Numbered from the stretch's first letter, positions 9,501 through 17,954 are shown. The stretch: 38,497 nucleotides of DNA from Candidatus Polarisedimenticolaceae bacterium (GCA_021647945.1 JAKITT010000023.1:1-38497), one strand, 5' to 3'. Notes: a model not told the origin generated them from the sequence alone. Program-made: numbers and translations.

Positions 9501-10256
9501 TTAAGCAACCGAAGGCATTGGCAACGATCCGTTGACTAGAAATTGCTCCAATGTAAACAGTGTGATGTTGCGGTCTACACTAAACTCTACCCCTGCTTTA
9601 TCCACTCGGCACAGACACGATCTTTCATTGAGCGGCCTGTTGCTGGTCAGCGGTGTGGCATCATAGAGCGCAATATTGATGTCGCTCTCCTGATCTCTGG
9701 CCGAACGGTACTCAAAACCTTTGACGCCCTCCTCACGCATCGCTGTTCCCAGTGCTTGTGTCGCTTTGTAGTAAGCTGGGTCACGTAGCATATCGTTAAA
9801 ATCACCGAAAAGAGAGTCCTGCAACTTCACGCCCACATCGGTTTGATACTGAAATTCAAATAGCGTGTGCTGTGATTGCAACACTTCATGAGGAGGTGCT
9901 TCTTCCATGTCGTAGTAGAAATAGAAACGATAGAATGCACTCTCACACAGAGTTACATACTCTGTGGCGCCGCCATAGAGCAGACTTGGCTCGAAACGAC
10001 CTCCGAAACGGCTGCCGTAGGGTAACGGTGGATAGCGAAAGGGCGTGGAGAGGAGGTAGTGAAGATGTTCGGTGCCTGGACGATGGTCAGGTTTGGACAT
10101 CTCATCTAACATCTCTTCGAGAATAGCCTGACTCTCAAGGGTCGATACAATCTTTGTTGTTGCCACCATCTCCTGGCATTCGACTAGACGGAATCCTTGC
10201 CCACCGATGGATTGAATAACCACCTTACCACCGACTGCACTCCAGATGTCACTCAA
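9501..10256 (-). CDS. RES-domain toxin of an Xre/RES toxin-antitoxin pair
   Basis: RES-domain proteins of this kind are ADP-ribosyltransferase-fold toxins that deplete NAD+ or modify a target, and they are held in check by the partner antitoxin. The 251-residue product shows the family pattern: a first Arg in GQGFRLVE, then YGSRFGGRFEP, the LLYGGATEYVTLCESAFYR segment with Glu, and a C-terminal Y-R-S-A-R block. The start appears to be a TTG that overlaps the antitoxin stop as TTGA, a translational-coupling arrangement. It is longer than compact RES toxins (about 150-160 residues), with about 85 extra N-terminal residues of unknown role. The toxin identity is by family; activity is not shown here. 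Confidence 0.85.
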   Translation of the reverse strand: MSDIWSAVGGKVVIQSIGGQGFRLVECQEMVATTKIVSTLESQAILEEMLDEMSKPDHRPGTEHLHYLLSTPFRYPPLPYGSRFGGRFEPSLLYGGATEYVTLCESAFYRFYFYYDMEEAPPHEVLQSQHTLFEFQYQTDVGVKLQDSLFGDFNDMLRDPAYYKATQALGTAMREEGVKGFEYRSARDQESDINIALYDATPLTSNRPLNERSCLCRVDKAGVEFSVDRNITLFTLEQFLVNGSLPMPSVA

Positions 10257-10618
10257 GCTTTTCCTCGCATCGCATCGATGTATTCAACAACGCGAACCAA
10301 CCCACTGACATCACGGATCATTTCTGCTGGTACGCTCTGAAGAGTTTTGATCTTGGTGTGCATCCAATGCTTCATTTCATTGTCTTGGCCACCCACTAAC
10401 GCATAGAGGCCGCGATAGACACGTACTAAAAGAAGCGCCAGTTTTCCATTTGGCGTGGCTGGGTCGATGCCATTACGAACGATTGTGGTGCGATTACGCC
10501 CTACGATACGCCCCACCTCCGCTGGGGACAGGCCAAGCTTAGCCCCAGCGTTTAATACAGCCTCACCCAGCACTTCGGCCTTACTTGGCTGTGTGGACAC
10601 AGCATGCTTATTCGACAC
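10253..10618 (-). CDS. Xre/MbcA/ParS-type antitoxin (DUF2384)
   Basis: Antitoxin partner of the RES protein: an N-terminal helix-turn-helix-like region (LGLSPAEVGRIVGRNRTTIV) and a C-terminal toxin-binding DUF2384 region (HWMHTKIKTLQSVPAEMIRD, then GLVRVVEYIDAMRG). I choose GTG at 10618 because AGGGGG lies 6 nt before it; an upstream in-frame ATG would place the promoter and operator inside the coding sequence. The product is 121 residues. Gene order, antitoxin first with a 4-nt overlap into the toxin, is standard for Xre-RES operons. Autoregulation is supported by the perfect inverted repeat just upstream. Confidence 0.82.
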   Translation of the reverse strand: MSNKHAVSTQPSKAEVLGEAVLNAGAKLGLSPAEVGRIVGRNRTTIVRNGIDPATPNGKLALLLVRVYRGLYALVGGQDNEMKHWMHTKIKTLQSVPAEMIRDVSGLVRVVEYIDAMRGKA

Positions 10619-10643
10619 GGCAACCCCCTGAAAAAAATATTGC

Positions 10644-10665
10644 ATATGCACAGTATAATGCATAT
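10644..10665 (-). promoter_or_regulatory. Probable toxin-antitoxin operator with -10 box
   Basis: A perfect inverted repeat ATATGCA-N8-TGCATAT lies 26 nt upstream of the antitoxin GTG. The 8-nt spacer on the minus strand contains most of a TATACT -10-like box, so a bound dimer would cover the promoter. No good -35 box is seen. Autorepression by the antitoxin is known for Xre-RES systems; its use here is inferred. Confidence 0.6.
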
Positions 10666-10692
10666 TCGTGCGCACGCCCCATCTAGGGGCAA

Positions 10693-11370
10693 CTAAATAA
10701 GTTCCTCATATGCCGCAGCATCTCCCTCTGCCTTACTCTGTATCTCCATTAGATTTGCACGATCCATGTATTTCAGCCAGAAATTAAGACCTTCGCCCTT
10801 AGAACCATCAGCACCTACAGCAGACGGCATACAAACCTCTTCCCAACCATCAAAAGAGGGCAGCGGCAGGCGCATCTTTAGAATCAAGTTATGCGTCTCA
10901 TTATCCTTATCAACAAGAGTAGAAATGTAGGCCTCATGGAACATTTCAACCAAAGCAATTGCCACGGAGCGTGTGTAGTCAGTGAGTGGCAAATGGAAAT
11001 AGACCGATTTGCCTCCCCTCACAATCGTCTCAACATCAATATCAGGCTGATAGGAATTGAGCCGATCCGTATGCGACCCGTAGACAAAAATAAACAGGCG
11101 GTTGAGTAACCCCTGAAGCGCAGAGACACGCTTCGCGTGTTCATCAGAGTTCACCCACTCCTGATACAGCGACAATGCGGCAACATCACAATCTGGTGAA
11201 GCTTTAGCCAATCACAAAAGCTCACGCTCAGCATCTTCAATCGCAATCACGGTATAGAGATCCCGAAGCGAAACAGGCAAGCCAAATGACTTTAAAACAG
11301 GAACGACAAGCGTAAGTCGCGCCAGCTGCTCATCTGAGTAAAACGATGTAGAGGCGGTATTAGTTGACCA
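10693..11370 (-). pseudogene. Broken gene resembling a conjugative coupling protein (TraD/T4CP-like ATPase) fragment
   Basis: One minus-strand frame runs from 11370 to 10693 and is interrupted by a TGA at 11214-11212. Before the stop it reads SFYSDEQLARLTLVVPVLK and GLPVSLRDLYTVI; after it come ALQGLLNRL, PDIDVETIVRGGKSVYFHLP and a helix with VAIALVEMFHEA. This resembles the NTPase region of type IV coupling proteins, where a self-processing segment is followed by PDI...i..gk.vYf.L. The P-loop part is absent, and the C-terminal 70 residues (LPSFDGWEE to YEELI) do not look like a coupling protein. A downstream TTG could restart translation, but a 172-residue fragment without Walker motifs would not be an active ATPase. 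The 5' end stops at a REP-like hairpin. It is probably the relic of an integrated conjugative element. Confidence 0.5.
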
Positions 11371-11381
11371 CTACAAACGCA

Positions 11382-11402
11382 TGCGGCTGAAGCCGCACCT
11401 AC
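11382..11402 (-). repeat. REP-like hairpin with GTAG head
   Basis: TGCGGCT-GA-AGCCGCA is a perfect 7-bp inverted repeat, preceded on the minus strand by GTAGG. A GTAG tetranucleotide followed by a GC-rich hairpin is the classical REP format mobilised by RAYT (TnpA-REP) transposases. No RAYT gene is in the window. It lies exactly where the coupling-protein-like frame ends. Confidence 0.6.
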
Positions 11403-11431
11403 AGAAATCTTTCACTGTAAGCAGCAAGAAA

Positions 11432-11451
11432 TTAGACCCATAGCGATTAAA
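11432..11451 (+). repeat. 20-nt direct repeat, copy 1
   Basis: TTAGACCCATAGCGATTAAA; 19 of 20 positions match 12217-12236 in the same orientation. The two copies flank the PNPOx-like gene at about 785 bp spacing. The origin is unknown. Confidence 0.5.
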
Positions 11452-11542
11452 GTACGCCTCCCCCTCTTTCAGGAGTATGGTTTAGCCTACTTATTAAACA
11501 TTTTTAAAAAGTTAATCTCCACAGGCGAAGAGAGCAATCAAT

Positions 11543-12088
11543 ATGGGCAAGACGTTCCAACAGATGACACCATCACACCAGTCATTCATCAAAAAGCAGA
11601 AACTCTTCTTTGCCGCCACAGCCACCGCTGATAGTCGAATTAACCTTTCACCCAAGGGTATTGATACGCTACGTGTGATAGATGAAAACCGGGTGCTCTG
11701 GCTCAATCTGACCGGCAGCGCCAATGAGACAGCGGCTCATCTGCTGGAGGATAAGCGTATGACACTGATGTTCTGCTCATTTGAGGGCTCACCGCTGATT
11801 CTTCGCCTCTATGGGCAAGCCAAAACCATTCACCCTTGGGAGGCTGAGTGGGCGTCATTGATTAGTGAGTTCCCACCCCTGCCGGGGGCAAGGCAGATCA
11901 TTGATCTACAAATTGATCTAGTACATAGCTCATGCGGCATGGGGGTGCCACTATTTGATTATGCTGGAGAACGTGACCAGCTACTGAATTGGGCCGAGAA
12001 AAAAGGGACGCAGGGTGTTCGAGAGTATCAACTCGAAAAAAACAGCCTGAGTTTAGACGGCAAACCAACCGGCATTGCAGCAGGATAA
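11543..12088 (+). CDS. Pyridoxamine 5'-phosphate oxidase-like flavoprotein
   Basis: A 181-residue member of the PNPOx-like split-barrel superfamily, whose members usually bind FMN or related cofactors. Supporting segments are FIKKQKLFFAATATADSRIN and LSPKGIDTLRVIDENRVLWL near the N-terminus, ANETAAHLLEDKRMTLMFCS in the middle, and LRLYGQAKTI. This is the pattern of small uncharacterised PNPOx-family proteins and not of the vitamin B6 enzyme PdxH, whose C-terminal signature is missing. The substrate is unknown. It stands alone between short intergenic regions and is flanked by a 20-nt direct repeat. Confidence 0.75.
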   Translation: MGKTFQQMTPSHQSFIKKQKLFFAATATADSRINLSPKGIDTLRVIDENRVLWLNLTGSANETAAHLLEDKRMTLMFCSFEGSPLILRLYGQAKTIHPWEAEWASLISEFPPLPGARQIIDLQIDLVHSSCGMGVPLFDYAGERDQLLNWAEKKGTQGVREYQLEKNSLSLDGKPTGIAAG

Positions 12089-12216
12089 AATGTAGCGACA
12101 GCAACAGAGAAAGTACCTATAGTCCTAATCTGTTAAGCAAAAATTCCAGCCTACATCTTTAGAGAGCACCTCCCGCCACAAGCGGACAGGGACATTCTAT
12201 AATTTTACAAAAATAT

Positions 12217-12236
12217 TTAGACCCATAGCCATTAAA
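12217..12236 (+). repeat. 20-nt direct repeat, copy 2
   Basis: TTAGACCCATAGCCATTAAA; one mismatch to 11432-11451. It ends 21 nt before the start codon of the small protein at 12258. Confidence 0.5.
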
Positions 12237-12257
12237 TAGCAGCATTAGGAGAAATTT

Positions 12258-12482
12258 ATGAGTGCGAAGTTGATGTTACTACCCAGCAGTAAGCCTCATG
12301 AACCAAGGCTGATTGCCATTCCATCTGACATTGATGCGCACGAAGCATTCCGCTTTGCTACCGGCATCATCGCCGCGGTTGAAGAGGAGAACCCCAACTG
12401 TAGCTGGGAAGATATCGAGGAAGCATTGGAAGAGAAGGGGTTTGAGAGTGTCGCCTATATTTTAGGCCCTGAGATCAACTAA
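12258..12482 (+). CDS. Small conserved-looking protein of unknown function
   Basis: A 74-residue acidic protein. TTAGGAGAAATTT places AGGAG 7 nt before the ATG, a good ribosome binding site. The sequence has a basic N-terminus (MSAKLMLLPSSKPHEPRL), then IPSDIDAHEAFRFATGIIA, and ends in a helix-rich acidic stretch (SWEDIEEALEEKGFESVAYI). Nothing suggests a membrane segment or signal peptide. I do not recognise a characterised family. The ribosome binding site and clean codon usage make it a likely real gene. Confidence 0.65.
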   Translation: MSAKLMLLPSSKPHEPRLIAIPSDIDAHEAFRFATGIIAAVEEENPNCSWEDIEEALEEKGFESVAYILGPEIN

Positions 12483-12579
12483 TCACTCCATACTACTCGT
12501 TTGCAATGGCTGCTACGAAGCACCATTGCAAATAACCACCCCTGCATAGGCCATCATTCGCTCTAAAAATGGTGATTGA

Positions 12580-12684
12580 TACGCTACAGCATTGGCAAAA
12601 TTCGCCCCAGCAGATGAAAAACTAACCACAGAGTTCGCACTCTTCGGTCAAGGCTGGCAAAATGCGCCTTTTATTGGCTTCTAA
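12580..12684 (+). other. Short open frame without start, possible gene remnant
   Basis: Between a TGA (12577-12579) and a TAA (12682-12684), the frame encodes 34 residues ending FALFGQGWQNAPFIGF, which reads like a protein C-terminus. There is no start codon and no recognised family. It ends 18 nt before the carbamoyltransferase start. It may be chance. Confidence 0.15.
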
Positions 12685-12702
12685 AATAGCGTACAGCAAA
12701 TA

Positions 12703-14457
12703 ATGATAGTGTTAGGCATCTCCGGGGCGGTCAGCCACGACCCCTCCGCAGCACTCTTTATCGACGGCGAATTGATCGCTGCCGCTGAAGAGGAGCGTTT
12801 CATCCGTGACAAACATGCCAAGGGGCGCTTCCCCTATGAGGCGACCTGTTTCTGCCTTGAGTTTGCAGGCATCACAGCGGAACAGGTAGATGTCGTCGCC
12901 TTCCCCTATGCTGCCATTGGCCTCTCCAGCCCAGCCCGCTGGCACTACGCCAAGCGCCACTGGTACGCCCCTGACCGCGCACTAACCGCCATCTTCAACG
13001 GCAATCGCCGCTACCAACGCAATATGCGTCAATTGGACAAGCTGATCAGCGACCTCAATATCGGCGGTGGTAAGCTGCGCATTGAAGCGGTTGAACACCA
13101 CCTGGCCCACGCCAGCAGTGCCTACCATCTGAGTGGTTTTAAAGAGAAGACTGCGATCCTCGGCATTGATGGCAAGGGCGAATACGCCACCACCTTCTTT
13201 GGTTATGGTGAGAATGGCAAGATCCACAAGATTAAAGAGTTTTATGATCCCGACTCACTGGGCGGCCTCTATGGTGCAATGACCGAATATCTTGGCTTTG
13301 AGATGCTGGATGGCGAGTTCAAAGTGATGGGCATGGCCCCTTACGGTGATCCAAAACGTTTCGATTTTTCACGCCTGATTGAATTTAGCGACAGCGACTT
13401 CAAGGTCAATACCGAGCTGGCCAATGTAATCGGCCTGCGCCGCTACAAAGATGATAAAGGTAAGGGTTACTTCTTCAGCCCAAAACTGATCGACTGGCTC
13501 GGCCCAAAACGTGAGGGTGATGCGATTGATGACCCCTACATCGACTATGCCGCCTCCATTCAGCAGCTGCTGGAGGTGGTCTCACTCGGTCTAATTGAGC
13601 ACTATCTGGGCGATATCCTGCGTGAAACCGGCAAGCTCTGCTTTGCTGGCGGCGTTGCACTCAACGTGAAACTCAATCAACGCATCATTGAACGTGATGA
13701 CGTCAAAGAGCTATTTGTACAACCCGCCGCCTCTGATGCAGGCACCGCTATTGGTGCTGCCTCGTATGTGGCGAATGAGTTGGGCGACACTATCAAACCG
13801 ATGGCCCACGCCTATCTCGGCCCGCAATATAGCAACGAAGAGTGTATTGCTGCTTGCGAGGCGCATGAGAAAAAACCGAGCTGGACTAAGATCGACAAAG
13901 TGCCAGAGACCGCCGCCAAGATCCTCGCCTCTGGCCAGCCGCTCTCTTGGTTCCAGGGCCGCATGGAGTTTGGCCCACGCGCACTGGGCAATCGCTCCAT
14001 TCTTGGCTGCCCCAATGCACCCGGCATCGCTGACCGCATCAATGAGCAGATCAAATACCGTGAGCGCTGGCGCCCCTTCTGCCCCAGTATGTTAGATACG
14101 GTTGCCAAGCAGATGTTAAAAACCGATCACCCCGCCCCCTACATGACCTTCACCTTTGCGGTGAATGAGGAGTGGAAAACACGCGTACCCGAGGTGGTGC
14201 ATGAAGATGGCACCGCCCGCGCCCAGGTGGTGACCAAAGAGAGCAACGCTCGCTACTACGCGCTGCTAAAAGAGATGGAGAGACTCACCGGCAATGGTGT
14301 GGTACTCAACACCTCACTCAATCGTCGGGGTGAACCGATGGTCTGCTCACCCACCGATGCATTGGAGATGTTCTACGGCTCTGATCTGGAGTTCCTCATC
14401 ATGGAGGATATCCTGATCAGCAAACCGGGCGTCTCATTGGCCTGTTTAGAGGACTGA
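12703..14457 (+). CDS. Carbamoyltransferase of the NodU/CmcH family, probably LPS-core directed
   Basis: Transfers a carbamoyl group from carbamoyl phosphate to a hydroxyl acceptor. The 584-residue product has the N-terminal ASKHA-like domain (VLGISGAVSHDPSAALFIDG, EEERFIRDKHAKG), the metal-binding HHLAHASSAYH segment, LGIDGKGEYATT, and the C-terminal YrdC-like/carbamoyltransferase block GRMEFGPRALGNRSILG and NTSLNRRGEPMVCSP. It overlaps the following acyltransferase by one base (TGATG), so the two are likely co-translated. In Pseudomonas aeruginosa a carbamoyltransferase of this family (WapO) lies in the msbA-hldE LPS core region and decorates inner-core heptose; position here suggests the same role, which is inference. 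No strong Shine-Dalgarno is visible. Confidence 0.88.
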   Translation: MIVLGISGAVSHDPSAALFIDGELIAAAEEERFIRDKHAKGRFPYEATCFCLEFAGITAEQVDVVAFPYAAIGLSSPARWHYAKRHWYAPDRALTAIFNGNRRYQRNMRQLDKLISDLNIGGGKLRIEAVEHHLAHASSAYHLSGFKEKTAILGIDGKGEYATTFFGYGENGKIHKIKEFYDPDSLGGLYGAMTEYLGFEMLDGEFKVMGMAPYGDPKRFDFSRLIEFSDSDFKVNTELANVIGLRRYKDDKGKGYFFSPKLIDWLGPKREGDAIDDPYIDYAASIQQLLEVVSLGLIEHYLGDILRETGKLCFAGGVALNVKLNQRIIERDDVKELFVQPAASDAGTAIGAASYVANELGDTIKPMAHAYLGPQYSNEECIAACEAHEKKPSWTKIDKVPETAAKILASGQPLSWFQGRMEFGPRALGNRSILGCPNAPGIADRINEQIKYRERWRPFCPSMLDTVAKQMLKTDHPAPYMTFTFAVNEEWKTRVPEVVHEDGTARAQVVTKESNARYYALLKEMERLTGNGVVLNTSLNRRGEPMVCSPTDALEMFYGSDLEFLIMEDILISKPGVSLACLED

Positions 14458-15395
14458 TGTCAAAGCCAAACAGCGCCGATCCTGCTTGGTGGAGATTGCT
14501 TGCCCCTTGGCACTGGCCAACCTGGCTCGCCTTTTTAACGCTTCGCTCGCTCTCTCTGCTGCCCTATTCGCTCATGCAAAAGCTGGGGCCGCCTCTCGGG
14601 CGGCTTTTGATGGCTGTTTGGAGCAGCCGACGCGGCTTTGTCGATTGGAACCTCAAACTCTGCTTTCCTGAGATGAGCGATGCCGAGCGCTTAGAACTGC
14701 GAAAAAAGAACTTTGAATCATTGGGTATCGGTCTCTTTGAGCTAGTGGTGAGCTGGTGGGGCAGTGAAGCGCTGATCACCAAGCTCTCCCACGTCGAAGG
14801 GCTGGAACACCTTGAAGCGGCTAAAGCCAAAGGGAAGGGGGTGGTGCTGCTCTGCGCCCACTTCACGACACTGGAGATATCGGGCCGTTTTCTGCGCCAA
14901 CATACGGCATTCACCCCCATCTATCGCAAGAGCACCAATCCTGTCGCCGAGCACCAAATCGTCCACTGGCGGTCACGCAAACTAGGGCCAATGATCCACC
15001 GAAAGAACCTGCGCAACATGATGCGCACCCTACGTGACAATGGGGTGATTTGGATGCTGCCAGATCAAAATACCAACCGTGTCTCAGGCATCTTCGTAAA
15101 GTTTTTTGGTATCGACGCCTCCACCAGCACCGGCATCTCACGACTCACCAAACGCACAGGTTCTGCGGTGGTGCCTTTTCGGGTGACACGAAGGGCCAGC
15201 GGGGATGGCTATGATGTCTGCTTTTCCCCCGCCTTAGAGGACTTCCCTTCAGCAGATGTCATTGATGATACACAGCGCATCAATGATGTTATTGAGGGCT
15301 GGGCCAGAGAGTACCCCGAACAGTATCTCTGGATACATCGTCGCTTTCGTACAAGACCGGACATTAAAGACCAGCCTTTTTACCCCAGCACCTAA
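14457..15395 (+). CDS. Lipid A late acyltransferase (LpxL/HtrB family)
   Basis: Inner-membrane acyltransferase that adds a secondary acyl chain to Kdo-lipid A, or a close homologue. The 312-residue product has an N-terminal hydrophobic segment (about 19-40, WLAFLTLRSLSLLPYSLMQK), the catalytic HFTTLE (H-x4-E) motif of the family, then IYRKSTNP, MLPDQN and a C-terminal EQYLWIHRRF motif typical of LpxL/LpxM. The length is right for the family (about 305-320). It starts inside the carbamoyltransferase stop codon and is followed 66 nt later by msbA, which flips the mature lipid A, so the order fits the pathway. Which acyl position it serves cannot be told from sequence alone. Confidence 0.9.
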   Translation: MSKPNSADPAWWRLLAPWHWPTWLAFLTLRSLSLLPYSLMQKLGPPLGRLLMAVWSSRRGFVDWNLKLCFPEMSDAERLELRKKNFESLGIGLFELVVSWWGSEALITKLSHVEGLEHLEAAKAKGKGVVLLCAHFTTLEISGRFLRQHTAFTPIYRKSTNPVAEHQIVHWRSRKLGPMIHRKNLRNMMRTLRDNGVIWMLPDQNTNRVSGIFVKFFGIDASTSTGISRLTKRTGSAVVPFRVTRRASGDGYDVCFSPALEDFPSADVIDDTQRINDVIEGWAREYPEQYLWIHRRFRTRPDIKDQPFYPST

Positions 15396-15461
15396 CAAAC
15401 CGGCCTTATTCAGAGGCGCCTTAAGGTATAATCGCCCTTTCCCCCATTAACCAGAGAAGTT

Positions 15462-17210
15462 ATGCCAGAGACGCGCACAATGACAGGCCGCCAGCTCTAC
15501 CTTCGGCTGCTGACCCATGTCCGCCCATACTGGCGTCAATTTTCAGCAGGCATTCTGGCGATGGTGGTTCTGGCGGCGGCAGAACCCGCCATTCCAGCCT
15601 TACTGAAACCCATTCTCGATGGCAGCTTTGTTGAGGGTGATCCTGACACCATCTTCTGGACACCGATCCTGCTGATCCTGCTATTTGTCATCCGCGGTAT
15701 CATGACCTTCTGTAGCAATGTGATTTTCCAGTGGGTCTCTGGTCGCTTGGTCTTTGATCTGCGCCAGCTGATGTTTGAGCGCATTCTCACCCTGCCCACC
15801 AGCTATTTTGATGCCTCCTCCACCGGCAACACCATCTCGGTACTCACCTATAACGTCTCTCAAGTGACCACGGCTGCCACGCGGGTACTGACCATTCTGG
15901 TGCGCGACTCACTCTCCCTGGTTGGTCTGATCGCCTACATGTTCTACCTCAACTGGATGCTGGCTTGCATGGTCTTTCTGGTGATGCCACTGATCGCATT
16001 AGTGGTACTCATCCTGGGCAAACGGCTACGCCTGCTCAGCAAGGCGCAACAGAACATGGTGGGCGATATGACCCATGTGTTGGAAGAGGGGGTGCGTGGG
16101 CAGAAGATGATCAAGGTGTTTCAGAGTGAGGCAAGCGAGAGTAGCCGCTTCACCAAGATGGCCAACTGGATCCGCCGCTATGAGCTGAAAATTGAGGTGG
16201 CAGGTTCAGCCCATGGCCCCATCATTGAGACGGCCGCGGCACTGATGATCGCCACCCTGATCTATGTCGGCACCCATGACACCATCGCAGGTGAACTGAG
16301 TGTCGGTGGATTTGTCGCCTTTCTGACCGCATTGGGGCTACTTTTTAGCCCAGTCAAACGGCTGACCGGGGTCAACCGCCAGCTACAGAAGGGGATCGCC
16401 GCCGCCGAGAGTGTCTTTGATCTGATTGATGAGACCCCCGAACAAGATGGCGGCAGAGAGGAGATCCGTCGCGCTAAAGGTCACCTCGCCTTCAACAAGG
16501 TCAGCTTCCGTTACCCAACGGCCGACAGAGATGCGCTATCGGCAGTCTCATTCAACATTGAGCCGGGCACCACACTCGCGCTGGTGGGTGCCTCAGGGGG
16601 CGGTAAAACCACCATCGCCTCGCTGGTGCCACGCTTCTACAACCCAACCGGTGGCACGATCACACTGGATGGTATTGATCTACAAGATCTGTCGCTAGAG
16701 AGCCTGCGCCGCAACCTCTCCTATGTTGGCCAGGAGTCAATTCTATTCAACGATACCATCCGCGCCAACATCTGCTATGGCAAGCGCAACGCCTCCATGG
16801 AGGAGATACGCACCGCAGCAGCTGATGCTCATGCACTCGAATTTATTGAGCAGCTGCCCGAAGGGTTTGACACCCCCATCGGCGAAGAGGGGGTGCGCCT
16901 CTCCGGTGGCCAGCGCCAACGCCTCTCCATTGCCCGGGCGTTTCTCAAAGATGCCCCGGTGCTACTGCTTGATGAAGCCACCTCTGCATTGGATAATGAG
17001 TCCGAACGTCATGTGCAGGCTGCACTAAAACGGCTCACTGAAGATCGCACCACCATTGTGATCGCCCACCGCCTATCCACCATTGAACACGCTGATCGTA
17101 TTCTGCTGATCAAAGGAGGCGAGGTGATAGAGGGGGGTAGCCATAACGAATTACTGGCAATAGAGGGTGAATACCACAACCTCTATCACCACCAATTTAA
17201 ACCAGCATAA
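15462..17210 (+). CDS. msbA: Lipid A export ABC transporter MsbA
   Basis: Half-transporter that flips core-lipid A across the inner membrane. The 582 residues equal the E. coli length. A six-helix exporter domain (about 1-330) is followed by the ATPase domain: Walker A GASGGGKTT, Q-loop YVGQE, signature LSGGQRQR, Walker B VLLLDEATSALD and the switch His in IAHRLST. Every catalytic element is intact. The ATG at 15462 is used; a second in-frame ATG six codons on is possible. It follows the late acyltransferase, its functional predecessor. The 72-nt gap to the next gene shows no strong terminator, so the LPS block may be one long operon. Confidence 0.95.
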   Translation: MPETRTMTGRQLYLRLLTHVRPYWRQFSAGILAMVVLAAAEPAIPALLKPILDGSFVEGDPDTIFWTPILLILLFVIRGIMTFCSNVIFQWVSGRLVFDLRQLMFERILTLPTSYFDASSTGNTISVLTYNVSQVTTAATRVLTILVRDSLSLVGLIAYMFYLNWMLACMVFLVMPLIALVVLILGKRLRLLSKAQQNMVGDMTHVLEEGVRGQKMIKVFQSEASESSRFTKMANWIRRYELKIEVAGSAHGPIIETAAALMIATLIYVGTHDTIAGELSVGGFVAFLTALGLLFSPVKRLTGVNRQLQKGIAAAESVFDLIDETPEQDGGREEIRRAKGHLAFNKVSFRYPTADRDALSAVSFNIEPGTTLALVGASGGGKTTIASLVPRFYNPTGGTITLDGIDLQDLSLESLRRNLSYVGQESILFNDTIRANICYGKRNASMEEIRTAAADAHALEFIEQLPEGFDTPIGEEGVRLSGGQRQRLSIARAFLKDAPVLLLDEATSALDNESERHVQAALKRLTEDRTTIVIAHRLSTIEHADRILLIKGGEVIEGGSHNELLAIEGEYHNLYHHQFKPA

Positions 17211-17282
17211 CGTTGATACCAGCGGGTTGGATTCAGAGTTGACCCGACACCCTTCTAAAATACCATTGAAATAATATTTGTT

Positions 17283-17954
17283 ATGAATGAGACAACAAAA
17301 CTAGAGTTTTCAGAGAAGTATAGCGCTGACCATGCCAAGTACTATTTTGACAAACATGAGAATGAATTTTGGCGACGCCTCTCAAATTGGCGCGACCATA
17401 AAGTCTGTGCAAAGGCACTCAAGATCGCTGGTAATCCCAAAAGCATATTGGATATGCCATGCGGCACCGGACGCTTCTGGGATCTTCTGACAGAGGATAG
17501 TGAGCGCACCCTTTGGGCCTGCGACAACAGCCAAGATATGATCGACGCAGGGCTGAAATTCCGCCCACCGGAGATTGCCAAACGCTTCCAGACCTTCCAA
17601 GGCTCCGCTTTTGAACTGCCGGTTGAGGATAATTTGGTCGAAAATATCTTCTGTATTCGTCTCTTCCACCATATTGGTGAATCTGAAGATCGCCTAAAGA
17701 TACTCTCTGAGATGGCCAGGGTCTCAAGTGATACGGTTATTTTATCTCTCTGGGTCGATGGCAATTTCAAATCATGGAAACGTGCCCGTTCAGAGTCAAA
17801 GCGCAAAAGAAAAGGCTATCAGAACCGCTTTGTAATCCCTCGCAAAGTGATTGAGCAGGAGTTTGAACAGGCGGGATTCTCCATTGAGGCACGCCTGGAC
17901 TTTGCCAAACATTTTGCCCTTTGGCGCACCTATGTATTGAAAAAGAGAGCGTGA
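17283..17954 (+). CDS. Class I SAM-dependent methyltransferase
   Basis: The 223-residue product has a Rossmann-type SAM-binding fold: motif I is ILDMPCGTGRFWDLL (about residues 57-71), motif II includes LWACDNSQDMID, and NIFCIRLFHHIGE is the post-motif region of small-molecule methyltransferases. The acceptor is unknown. It overlaps the next gene by 4 nt (GTGA), so the two are translationally coupled; as that gene is a Kdo-kinase-like protein and msbA lies upstream, an LPS-core or lipid acceptor is a reasonable guess but unproven. No membrane segment is seen. Confidence 0.85.
   Translation: MNETTKLEFSEKYSADHAKYYFDKHENEFWRRLSNWRDHKVCAKALKIAGNPKSILDMPCGTGRFWDLLTEDSERTLWACDNSQDMIDAGLKFRPPEIAKRFQTFQGSAFELPVEDNLVENIFCIRLFHHIGESEDRLKILSEMARVSSDTVILSLWVDGNFKSWKRARSESKRKRKGYQNRFVIPRKVIEQEFEQAGFSIEARLDFAKHFALWRTYVLKKRA

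Noticed and set aside
17212-17282. Possible terminator between msbA and the methyltransferase gene
   Set aside because: GGGTT/GACCC pairing is short and lacks a T run; the genes may be co-transcribed.
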